Shown piece after piece: positions 52,921-60,984 of a DNA stretch of 64,000 bases; within the stretch, counting starts at the first letter, position 1, and the number at the start of each line of letters is the position of its first letter. The position numbers and the translations under genes were made by a program. A model generated the notes under the pieces. The model searched no databases. It had not been told where the DNA came from and was given only the letters and a program-made list of their open reading frames with translations. The DNA is from Clavibacter michiganensis subsp. insidiosus (GTDB taxonomy: Bacteria; Actinomycetota; Actinomycetes; Actinomycetales; Microbacteriaceae): NCBI RefSeq assembly GCF_002240565.1, contig NZ_MZMO01000001.1:2294001-2358000 (forward strand), written 5' to 3'.

Positions 52921-53808
52921 ATGGCCATCCGATTCGATCCCCGTCTCCCGCTCGTCTGGCGCACGCCGGACTCCCTCCAGCTCGGCGTCGACCGCCCGCC
53001 CGTGGTGCTCGGCTCCGTATCGCGTCTCGACGAGCGGCTGCTCGACGCCCTCGTGCACGGCATCAGCCGCGGCGGACTCGACATGATCGCGGCGTCCGAG
53101 GGCGCCGGCCCCGCGCACGTGACGCAGCTGCTCGACCTGGTGCGGCCCGCGCTCCTCCCGCCGCGCGACGCGGACGTCCCCCGACGCACCCGGACCGGGA
53201 CGGTCGCGGTCGTCGGCGGCGGACCGACGGCCGACCGCATCGCCGACGCCCTGGCCCGCGCCGGGCACGACGTGGCGCCGCGGCGGATGTCCGACGACGC
53301 GGATCCGGGCACCGCCCTCGCCGTGATCGTGGCGCACTTCGCGATCGCCCCGGCCGTCTACGGGCGCTGGTCGCGGGAGGACGTGCCGCACCTGCCCGTC
53401 GTCCTCGGCGACCGGCATGCGGTCGTCGGCCCGCTCGTCGAGCCCGGGCGGACGCCCTGCTGCTACTGCCTGGACCTCGGACGGCGGGACGCGGATCCGG
53501 CCTGGCCCGCCATCGCGACCCAGCTGCTCGGGCGCGACAGCGGATCCGAGGCGGGGCTCGTGCCCGCCGAGCTCGCCGCCCTCGCCGCGCGTCCCGCCGA
53601 CCGCCTGCTGGCGACGGGCGAGAACGCGCTCGCGACGCACCAGGCGATCCTCGACGTGCGGACGGGCCGGGTCACCCGCCGCGCTTCGCGCCCCCACCCG
53701 CGATGCGGGTGTCGAGCTCTGCCAGGAACCGCGACGGCTCCCGCTGACCGGATCGCTGCGGTCCGCTCCGGCTCCAGGAGAGCCGGAGCCCGGACCGGGC
53801 GCGCGTGA
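52921..53808 (+). CDS. ThiF/E1-like protein, cyclodehydratase-type
   Basis: A 295-residue protein resembling the E1-like/TOMM leader-binding proteins of thiazole-oxazole peptide systems. The N-terminus is a winged-helix-like region. A Rossmann-like segment starts VAVVGGGPTADRIADAL (near residue 97). PCCYCLDLGRRDADPAWP and the C-terminal RPHPRCGCRAL pair up as a probable Cys4 zinc site. No precursor peptide or YcaO partner is in the window. The 3' end overlaps the convergent UvrD2 gene by 137 bp; the CGC zinc motif lies inside the overlap, so the overlap is real coding sequence on both strands. Start is the ATG at 52921. Confidence 0.8.
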   Translation: MAIRFDPRLPLVWRTPDSLQLGVDRPPVVLGSVSRLDERLLDALVHGISRGGLDMIAASEGAGPAHVTQLLDLVRPALLPPRDADVPRRTRTGTVAVVGGGPTADRIADALARAGHDVAPRRMSDDADPGTALAVIVAHFAIAPAVYGRWSREDVPHLPVVLGDRHAVVGPLVEPGRTPCCYCLDLGRRDADPAWPAIATQLLGRDSGSEAGLVPAELAALAARPADRLLATGENALATHQAILDVRTGRVTRRASRPHPRCGCRALPGTATAPADRIAAVRSGSRRAGARTGRA

Positions 53809-55600
53809 TCCCGACGTAGAGGAGGCGCCGCTCCTCGTCGACCGCCTCGAGCGTCTGCGCGTAGCTGATGGGAACGAGCCCCTCGCTGAGCCCCATCAGG
53901 TAGACGTGCTCCCACTCGAGGCCCTTGGCGGAGTGCAGCGTCGCGAGGGTGACCGCGGAGACGGTCGGCTCGTGCTGGCCGGCCTGGCGCTCGAGCAGCT
54001 CGTCGGTGAAGGCGCGGAAGGTGCTGCCCGCGGGCATGCGCTCGGCGAGGCCCATGATCGCGTCGAGCGACTCCCACCGGTCGCGCACGGCGCCCGGCTG
54101 CTCGGGCGGCTGCTGGCTCCAGCCGAGGCCGCGGAGCACGTCGCTCACCGACTTGAACAGCGGTTCGCCGGAGATGGACACGGACGCGCCGCGCAGCGCG
54201 AGGAGGGCCTGCTTGATCTCGGGGCGGTCGAAGAAGCGCTGGGATCCGCGCACCTGGTAGCTGACCCCCGCGTCGCCGAGCGCCTGCTCCAGCACCGCCG
54301 ACTGGCCGTTCATCCGGTAGAGCACCGCGATGTCCTCGGGCGCGATCCCGGAGGCGATCTGCTGGGCGATGGCGCCCGCGATCGCGCGCGCCTCTGCGCC
54401 GTCGGACGGGAACGCGCTCACCTGCGGCGCGCGGAAGCCCTCGCCTCGGCCGGGGACGGCGGAGGATCCGCGGCCCTTCGCGGCGCGGGCGGAGGGCGTG
54501 CCCGTGCCGTCGCCGTCGGGATCCGCGTCCGCCGACACGAGCGTGAGCGCGCCCGGCCGGCCGCGCATGAGCCGGTTCGCCGCCTCGGTGATGCCGGAGG
54601 TCGACCGGTAGTTGCGCTCCAGCCGCACGACCGTCGCCTCGGGGAAGCGCGACGCGAAGTCGAGGAGGTACGCGCTCTTGGCGCCCGCGAACGAGTAGAT
54701 GGTCTGGCTGGCGTCGCCGACGACGCAGAGGTCACGCCGGTCGCCCATCCAGAGGTCGAGGATCGTCTGCTGCAGCGGCGAGACGTCCTGGTACTCGTCG
54801 ACCACGAAGAAGCGGTACTGCTCGCGCACCTGCTGCGCGACCCAGGGCTCGGCCTCGATCATGCCCGCGGTCGCGAGCAGCACGTCCTCGAAGTCGAGCT
54901 GGCGGCGCTGGTCCTTGATGTCCTCGTAGGCCTGGAGCAGAGCGACGGCCTGGTCGGCGTCGAGCTGCGGCGGCAGCGTGCGCGTGGTGCGCGCGGCGAG
55001 GCCGTACTGCTCGATGGAGATCATCGAGACCTTCCGCCACTCGACCTCGGCGGCCATGTCGCGGAGCGCGGCCGTGTCGAGGCGGAGGCGCAGCGACTCG
55101 GCGGCGTGCCCGAGCATCCGCCCCTTGCTCTCGATGAGGCGCGGCATGGTGCCGCCGACGACCTGCGGCCAGAAGAAGTTGAGCTGCTTGAGGGCTGCCG
55201 CGTGGAAGGTGCGCGCGGTCACGGGTCCGGCGCCGAGCTCGCGCAGGCGCCCGCGCAGCTCGGCCGCGGCGCGCGAGGTGAAGGTGAGCGCCATGACGCG
55301 GTTGGGCGGGTAGACGCCGGCCTGGATCCCGTAGGCGATGCGGTGCGTGATGGCCCGCGTCTTGCCCGTGCCGGCACCCGCGAGCACGACCACCGGGCCG
55401 AGGAGCGCCTGCGCGGCGAGCCGCTGCTGGTCGTCGAGCGCCTCCAACAGCGACTCCGCGGTGCGGGCCTCCTCGACCGGCGGGTCCCCGGGCTCGTCCG
55501 CGGTCGCGGGGCCGAGGGAGACGGGGGCGGGGAGGGCGCCGGACGCGGTGGACCCGTAGGGGTCGCGCCCGGGGGTGCCGGGGACGAGCTGGTCGGTCAC
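53672..55600 (-). CDS. uvrD2: UvrD2-like ATP-dependent DNA helicase
   Basis: A 642-residue superfamily 1A helicase with 3'-5' polarity expected. Walker A GAGTGKTRAITHRIAYG, motif II VVDEYQDVSPLQQ, motif III GDASQTIYSFAGAKS, motif V TLHSAKGLEWEHVYL and motif VI LLYVGITRARSGL are complete. The GTG at 55600 (MTDQLVPG) lies 11 bp after the nudC stop. Compared with the mycobacterial UvrD2 it seems to lack the C-terminal HRDC region; it ends soon after the helicase core. The nudC-uvrD2 order matches Rv3199c-Rv3198c. Confidence 0.92.
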   Translation of the reverse strand: MTDQLVPGTPGRDPYGSTASGALPAPVSLGPATADEPGDPPVEEARTAESLLEALDDQQRLAAQALLGPVVVLAGAGTGKTRAITHRIAYGIQAGVYPPNRVMALTFTSRAAAELRGRLRELGAGPVTARTFHAAALKQLNFFWPQVVGGTMPRLIESKGRMLGHAAESLRLRLDTAALRDMAAEVEWRKVSMISIEQYGLAARTTRTLPPQLDADQAVALLQAYEDIKDQRRQLDFEDVLLATAGMIEAEPWVAQQVREQYRFFVVDEYQDVSPLQQTILDLWMGDRRDLCVVGDASQTIYSFAGAKSAYLLDFASRFPEATVVRLERNYRSTSGITEAANRLMRGRPGALTLVSADADPDGDGTGTPSARAAKGRGSSAVPGRGEGFRAPQVSAFPSDGAEARAIAGAIAQQIASGIAPEDIAVLYRMNGQSAVLEQALGDAGVSYQVRGSQRFFDRPEIKQALLALRGASVSISGEPLFKSVSDVLRGLGWSQQPPEQPGAVRDRWESLDAIMGLAERMPAGSTFRAFTDELLERQAGQHEPTVSAVTLATLHSAKGLEWEHVYLMGLSEGLVPISYAQTLEAVDEERRLLYVGITRARSGLRLSWSRSGPQRSGQREPSRFLAELDTRIAGGGAKRGG

Positions 55601-55610
55601 GATCGGCGGA

Positions 55611-56633
55611 TCACCACTCCCGCTCGCCGTCCTCGAGGGGTCCGCCGTACCACTCCTCGATGATGGCGCGCGCGATGGAGGACGGGCCGGGCAGCGCGAT
55701 CTCGCCGAGCGACGCGCGCAGCTCCTCACGGCTGAACCAGCGCAGGTCGATGATCTCGGTGCCGTCCGGCGTCGCGGGACCGCTCCCGGCGGAGACCCGC
55801 GCGAGGAAGCCCACCATGACGGAGGCGGGGAACGGCCACGGCTGGCTGCCCAGGTAGCGCGGATCCTCGACGGTGACGCCCGACTCCTCCAGCACCTCGC
55901 GCTTCACGGCCGCCTCGAACGACTCCCCCGGCTCGACGAAGCCCGCGAGCAGCGAGTAGCGGTCGCCGCCCCACATGGCGTTGGCGCCGAGGAGCAGGCG
56001 GTCGTCCTGGTCGACGACGCCCATGATCACGGCCGCGTCGGTGCGCGGGAAGACCTGCGAGCCGTCGGAGGGGGCACGGCGCACCCAGCCGCCCTGCTCG
56101 ACGACGGTGGGCTCGCCCGTCTTCGGCGAGAAGGGGTGGGAGGCGTGCCAGTTCGCGGTGGCGAGCGCGCCCGTGAACAGCGCGGCGTCGCGGTCGTCGA
56201 GCTGCGTGGCGGTGGTGCGCAGCTCCAGCCACCGCTCCTCCGCGGGCTCGAGCTCAGCTGCGGCGGCGTCGGTGAGGACCGCGGCGACGACGGGCGTGCC
56301 GACCGGCTCGCCCTCGTGCGCGATGGTCGTGCGGCCGAGGTAGATGCGCACGGTGGCGCTGGTCACGCGGTCGACCGGCAGCAGGTCGAGGGCGGCGCGC
56401 CCGTCGGCGGCGGAGCCCAGCGCGCGGTGGCCGTGGAGCGCGAGGACGCGCGTGGCCGGATCCGCCCACAGCTCGTCGAAGAGGGCGGGCGAGTCGCGGT
56501 TGAGGCCGTCGCGGTCGACGCCCTCGCGGGACAGGGGCAGACGGGAGAGGAAGCTGTCGAGCACGGGTGACCAATCGACTTCGGGGGCGGACGGGCCGAG
56601 GGGCGGAGACGGCGGTGCCGATGGTCCGCCCAC
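55611..56633 (-). CDS. nudC: NADH pyrophosphatase, Nudix family
   Basis: A 340-residue Nudix hydrolase that should cleave NAD(H) to NMN and AMP. The Nudix box is GFVEPGESFEAAVKREVLEESGV, followed by the NudC-specific SQPWPFPAS. Oddity: the zinc-ribbon cysteines are gone. The usual FCxxCG-PT and WVRRCP-CG motifs read HPFSPKTGEPT and WVRRAPSDGS. The N-terminus is uncertain; a GTG at 56633 opens the frame. It is upstream of uvrD2 in the same operon and divergent from the degenerate phosphotransferase gene. Confidence 0.9.
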   Translation of the reverse strand: MGGPSAPPSPPLGPSAPEVDWSPVLDSFLSRLPLSREGVDRDGLNRDSPALFDELWADPATRVLALHGHRALGSAADGRAALDLLPVDRVTSATVRIYLGRTTIAHEGEPVGTPVVAAVLTDAAAAELEPAEERWLELRTTATQLDDRDAALFTGALATANWHASHPFSPKTGEPTVVEQGGWVRRAPSDGSQVFPRTDAAVIMGVVDQDDRLLLGANAMWGGDRYSLLAGFVEPGESFEAAVKREVLEESGVTVEDPRYLGSQPWPFPASVMVGFLARVSAGSGPATPDGTEIIDLRWFSREELRASLGEIALPGPSSIARAIIEEWYGGPLEDGEREW

Positions 56634-56691
56634 GGTGCGCGTGTGGGGCCGGAAGCGCGTGGCGCGGTGAGACGGAGGGCTCCCAGCGACC

Positions 56692-56697
56692 TAACCT
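56692..56697 (+). promoter_or_regulatory. -10 hexamer of phosphotransferase-like gene
   Basis: TAACCT, 7 nt before the ATG at 56705; probable leaderless transcript. Confidence 0.5.
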
Positions 56698-56704
56698 GTA
56701 AGGC

Positions 56705-57781
56705 ATGGCCAGATCCCACCTCACTCTAGCCGCGTTGGCGACCTCGGCCGTCTCGGGGCTCGACGTGGTCCGCAGCACCCCCTTCACGGCCGGCGGCGCG
56801 GGCGACTTCGACTCCGCGCTCCTCTCCACGCGGGACGGCCGCGAGCTCCTCGTGCGCGTCCCGACCACGCAGGCCGCCGAGTCCGAGCAGTCCGCGGACC
56901 TCGTGGCGCTGCGCGCGCTGAGCACCGGGATCCGCTCGCGGCTGCCGTTCCAGGTGCCCGAGTTCCTGGGGCAGGCCCCCATCAAGCCGACCCGCGGGTT
57001 CGTCTACGGGCACGTGCCCGGCCGGGTCATCTCGCTCGACGAGATCCCCGCGGGCGACGGCCTCGCGCGCGCCATCGGCGCCGCCGTCTCCGCCGTGCAC
57101 AGCCTGCCGACGGGCTTCGTCGCCGACGCGGGGCTGCCCGTGCTCTCGGCCGCGGAGATCCACAGCCAGACCGCCGCGCTCATCGACCGGGCCGCGGCCA
57201 CCGCGCTCGTGCCGAGCCTGCTGCTCTCGCGCTGGGAGGAGGCGCTCGACGACGCCTCCCTTTGGCAGTTCCAGCCCGCGGTCGTCAACGGCGCCGTGCA
57301 GGCCTCGTCGTTCCTCGTCGACGGCGACGACGTGACCGGGATGATCGGCTGGTCGGAGCTCCGCGTCGCCGATCCCGCGCACGACCTGCACTGGGTGCTG
57401 GGCGCGCGCGCCGAGCACGTCGCCGAGAGCGTCTTCCGCGCCTACAACCAGGCGCACCACGTGACGGTCGACCGCCAGCTCAAGCAGCGCGCGCTCCTCT
57501 ACGCCGAGCTCGAGATCGCCCGCTGGCTGCTGCACGGCACCGACACGCGCAACCCGGGCATCATCGACGACGCCGTCAACATGCTCAGCGCGCTCGTCGA
57601 CACGGTGCGCGCCGACGAGGGCCAGCGCATCGCGCACGAGACGCTGCCCGTGATGGACGTCGACCAGGTCGAGGAGATGCTCGACTCCCGGCCTCAGCCC
57701 ACCGTCTCCCCCGACGGCGCGCGCGACGCGTCCGGCGTGCGCGCGCCCGACCAGAGCGCCACGAGGTCCTCCTCGGAGTAG
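56705..57781 (+). CDS. Phosphotransferase (APH)-like protein, probable pseudokinase
   Basis: A 358-residue protein of the aminoglycoside/macrolide phosphotransferase fold. The N-lobe has GDFDSALLSTRDGRELLVRVP; the C-lobe has GFVYGHVPGRVISLDEIPAG. At the catalytic loop, where active members read HGDLHPGN, this protein reads NGAVQASS, and the following metal motif IDW is IGW. The catalytic Asp and both metal ligands are therefore missing. It probably binds rather than phosphorylates a ligand. It lies between nudC and adnB; its end overlaps adnB by 88 bp on the other strand. Confidence 0.85.
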   Translation: MARSHLTLAALATSAVSGLDVVRSTPFTAGGAGDFDSALLSTRDGRELLVRVPTTQAAESEQSADLVALRALSTGIRSRLPFQVPEFLGQAPIKPTRGFVYGHVPGRVISLDEIPAGDGLARAIGAAVSAVHSLPTGFVADAGLPVLSAAEIHSQTAALIDRAAATALVPSLLLSRWEEALDDASLWQFQPAVVNGAVQASSFLVDGDDVTGMIGWSELRVADPAHDLHWVLGARAEHVAESVFRAYNQAHHVTVDRQLKQRALLYAELEIARWLLHGTDTRNPGIIDDAVNMLSALVDTVRADEGQRIAHETLPVMDVDQVEEMLDSRPQPTVSPDGARDASGVRAPDQSATRSSSE

Positions 57782-60700
57782 AGCCGCTCGGGCTTCAGCG
57801 ACCGGTCCTCCGCGACGAAGTAGAACTCGGCGTCGATGAGGTCGGGGTCGATGCCCCGCCACTTCGCGAACGCGAGGCGGTAGAGCGCGAGCTGGAGCTG
57901 CTTGAGCTCGAGGTCGGCCGCGTCCTTCGGGGTGCGGCCGGTCTTCCAGTCGACGACGCGGTAGCGGCCGTCGATGAGGAACACCGCGTCGATCTTGCAG
58001 ATGACGACCTGGCCGGCGAGCTCCATGTGGATCTCGACCTCGACCTCCTCCGGCTTCCTGGCCGCCCACTCGCTCGCCTCGAAGGTCGCGCGCAGCCGGT
58101 CGAGGTCCTCCGTCTCCACGGGCGGCTCGGTCGGATCCGCATCGAGCTCCACGCCGGACGCGTCGATGACGTCGGCCGTGCCCGCCGGCCCGTACCGCGC
58201 CTCGACCCAGCCGTGGAACAGCGTGCCGAGCCGCGTCTGCCGGTAGGGGCGCTCGGGCATCGGGCGGCGCAGGCGCGCGGCGACGCCCGCGGGGTCGCTC
58301 ACGAAGTCCTTGAAGCGCGACGCGGGGATGCGCGTGGGCAGGTCGACGAGCTCGGCGTCGCGGGCGCGGGCGTCGCGCTCGGCGAGGAGCAGGTCGATGT
58401 CACGGGTCCACACGGTCTCCGCGTCCGGGGCGGCGACGGCGACGGCCTCGGCGGCCGCGCGCACGCGGGCCTCGCGCGGGCCGAGCGGCGGCAGCGGCCA
58501 GGCGACGCGCGCGGATCCCGGCTCGAGCGGGTTCTCCTCGAGCTCGGGCGCCTCGGGCAGGGCGTCGGGCGCGATGAGGCCCACCTGCTGGATCTCGCGG
58601 AGGAACGCGCCCGGTCCCCGCGGCTTCTGCTGCGTCGACCAGAACGACCCGGTGAGCAGCAAGTCGGACCGCGTGCGCGTGATGGCCACGTACGCGAGGC
58701 GCCGCTGCTCGGCGGCGTTGCGCTCCTCGAGCTCCTCGCCGAACGCCTCCATGGCCTCGGCGAACTCCTTCTGCGTCTCCACGCCGCGCCACGCGAGCGA
58801 CGGCAGCTCGGCGGAGTCGCCGCGGAACTCGAACGGCAGGGCGCCGAACGCGACCCAGCCGCGCTTCTCCCGGAGCGTGCCGGGCAGCTCGCCCTCGACC
58901 ATGCGCGGCACGGCGACGACGTCCCACTCGAGGCCCTTCGAGCCGTGGATCGTGAGGATCTGCACGGTGCCGGGCTCCGGCTCCTCGGTGCGCGGCGCCA
59001 GGTTGTCGCGCCGCTCGGCCTCGGCGAGCCAGGCGAGGAACGGGCCGAGCGTGCCCGCGGAGTCGCCCTGGAGGTAGCCGGCCACCTGCTCGGTGAAGGC
59101 CTCGAGGCTCGCGCGGCCGAGCGGATCCGTCTCGTTGGCGGCGACCTCGATGTCCAGCAGCAGCTCCTGCTGGACGACCGTGACGAGGTCCACCAGGTCG
59201 AGACCGACGCGCGACCGCAGCACCTGCAGCTGGCGACCGGCGGTCCGGAGGCGCGCGAGGCCCTCCTCGCTGAAGCCCGCGAGCGCGGTGTGGCCGTCGC
59301 GGGCGCCGACCACGAAGTCGAGCGCGTCGACGACGGACCCGACCTCGTCGGGCACCACGGAGGCGCGGAGGCCGTCGCGGACCTCGTCGGCGAGCGGCTT
59401 CTGCGCGTGGTCGCGGGACATCAGCCAGGAGGCGACGCGGGACAGCGCGTGCACGTCCTTCGTGCCGATGCGCCAGTGCGCGCCCGTGAGGAGGCGCACG
59501 AGCTCGCTGCCCGCGGTGGGGTCGTGCAGCACGCGGAGGACGCACACGAGGTCCACCACGGCGGGCTGGTCGAGGAGGCGCCCGAGACCGAGCACGCGGA
59601 ACGGCACGCCCCGGTCGGCGAGCGCCGTGGTGAACGGCTCGATGGTCTTGAGCGAGCGGCAGAGCATGGCGGCCGAGCGGGGACGGCCGTCGGATCCGGT
59701 CTGCCGCAGCCGGTCGGCGAACCACGCGGCGACGCTCGCGGCCTCGTCCGCGATGGTCTCCTCGTAGGCGACGTCGAGGCGGCCGTCGCCCGCGTCGGGA
59801 CGGGGCTCGAGGCGCGCGACGGGGATCCGCGAGGCGGCGGTGAGCGGCTCGACGATGCGGTTCGCGGCGCCGAGCACCGCGCCCGGGTTCCGCCAGCTGG
59901 TGGAGAGCGCGTAGACGGGCACGTCGGCGGCGGAGGCGCCGGCCGGCGCGAAGTCGGCGCCGAAGCGCGCGAGGTTCGCCGCGCTCGCGCCGCGCCAGCC
60001 GTAGATCGACTGGTGCGGGTCCCCCACCGCCATGACGGGCGTGCCGCCGAAGAGGGTGGCGAGGAGCCGGGTCTGCACGACCGAGGTGTCCTGGTACTCG
60101 TCGAGCAGCACCACGCGGAAGCGCTTCCGGTGCTCGGCGACGACCTGCGGCACCCGCTCGCAGATGGCGAGCGCGAAGGCGACCTGGTCGCTGGACTCCA
60201 CGAGCCCGAGCCGGGTCTTCTCCTCCTGGAAGCGCACGGCGAGGTCGACGAGCGGCGGCAGCGCGCCGACGGCGGCGACCGCGTCGGCCGCGGGGGCCTT
60301 CCTGATGCGGGCGGATCCGAACGGCAGCTCCGCGAGGCCCGTGAACGACCCGGCGAGCCGCACGACCTCGGCCGGGTCGGCGACGTTCTCGCTCATCGCG
60401 CGGCTGAGGGAGATGACGGCCTGGGTGATGGGATCCACCCCGCGCCCGAGCTCGAGCAGCCGCGGGTCGGTGCTCTCGACGACGAGTCGGCGCGCCAGCT
60501 GCCACGCGGACGCCTCCGTGAGCACGACCGACTCCGCCTCGCGGCCGATGAGGGTGGCGCTGTCGCGGAAGATGCCGTTCGCGAACGCGTTGTAGGTCTG
60601 CACGGTGGGCGTCGCGAACGCGTCCGCGGGCACGGCCGCGAGCTCGGCCTGCTGCAGCTGCTCGATGCGCGCGCGGATCCGCACCCCGAGCTCGCCCGCC

Positions 60701-60984
60701 GCCTTGCGCGTGAACGTGAGGCCGAGGATCTCCTCGATCCCCACGAGCCCGTTGGCCAGCAGCCACACGACGCGGCTCGCCATGGTCTCGGTCTTGCCGC
60801 TGCCGGCGCCCGCGACGACGAGGCCGGGCTCGAGCGGCGACTCGATCACGCGCCGCTGCTGCTCGGTGGGGCTCGGCAGGCCGAGCGTCTCCGCGATGCG
60901 CTGGGCGCTGATCATGCCGCCCTCGCCCGGGCCGGACGCATCGACGCCGACCGTGCCGTCGCCGACCGTGCCGTCGCCGCTCAC
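57694..60984 (-). CDS. adnB: AdnB-like helicase-nuclease
   Basis: A 1,096-residue UvrD/RecB-type motor-nuclease. Walker A VAGAGSGKTETMASRV (about 57-70), motif II LLDEYQDTSVVQ, motif III GDPHQSIYGWRGAS, motif V TIHGSKGLEWDVVAVP, motif VI LAYVAITRTRSDLL. A C-terminal RecB-family nuclease domain has VICKIDAVFLIDGRYRVVDWKTGR (Asp and DxK catalytic residues). With AdnA it forms the actinobacterial end-resection motor of double-strand break repair. Its GTG overlaps the adnA stop (60981-60984). Length agrees with the mycobacterial AdnB (about 1,100 residues, Rv3201c from memory). Confidence 0.92.
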   Translation of the reverse strand: MSGDGTVGDGTVGVDASGPGEGGMISAQRIAETLGLPSPTEQQRRVIESPLEPGLVVAGAGSGKTETMASRVVWLLANGLVGIEEILGLTFTRKAAGELGVRIRARIEQLQQAELAAVPADAFATPTVQTYNAFANGIFRDSATLIGREAESVVLTEASAWQLARRLVVESTDPRLLELGRGVDPITQAVISLSRAMSENVADPAEVVRLAGSFTGLAELPFGSARIRKAPAADAVAAVGALPPLVDLAVRFQEEKTRLGLVESSDQVAFALAICERVPQVVAEHRKRFRVVLLDEYQDTSVVQTRLLATLFGGTPVMAVGDPHQSIYGWRGASAANLARFGADFAPAGASAADVPVYALSTSWRNPGAVLGAANRIVEPLTAASRIPVARLEPRPDAGDGRLDVAYEETIADEAASVAAWFADRLRQTGSDGRPRSAAMLCRSLKTIEPFTTALADRGVPFRVLGLGRLLDQPAVVDLVCVLRVLHDPTAGSELVRLLTGAHWRIGTKDVHALSRVASWLMSRDHAQKPLADEVRDGLRASVVPDEVGSVVDALDFVVGARDGHTALAGFSEEGLARLRTAGRQLQVLRSRVGLDLVDLVTVVQQELLLDIEVAANETDPLGRASLEAFTEQVAGYLQGDSAGTLGPFLAWLAEAERRDNLAPRTEEPEPGTVQILTIHGSKGLEWDVVAVPRMVEGELPGTLREKRGWVAFGALPFEFRGDSAELPSLAWRGVETQKEFAEAMEAFGEELEERNAAEQRRLAYVAITRTRSDLLLTGSFWSTQQKPRGPGAFLREIQQVGLIAPDALPEAPELEENPLEPGSARVAWPLPPLGPREARVRAAAEAVAVAAPDAETVWTRDIDLLLAERDARARDAELVDLPTRIPASRFKDFVSDPAGVAARLRRPMPERPYRQTRLGTLFHGWVEARYGPAGTADVIDASGVELDADPTEPPVETEDLDRLRATFEASEWAARKPEEVEVEIHMELAGQVVICKIDAVFLIDGRYRVVDWKTGRTPKDAADLELKQLQLALYRLAFAKWRGIDPDLIDAEFYFVAEDRSLKPERLYSEEDLVALWSGARTPDASRAPSGETVG

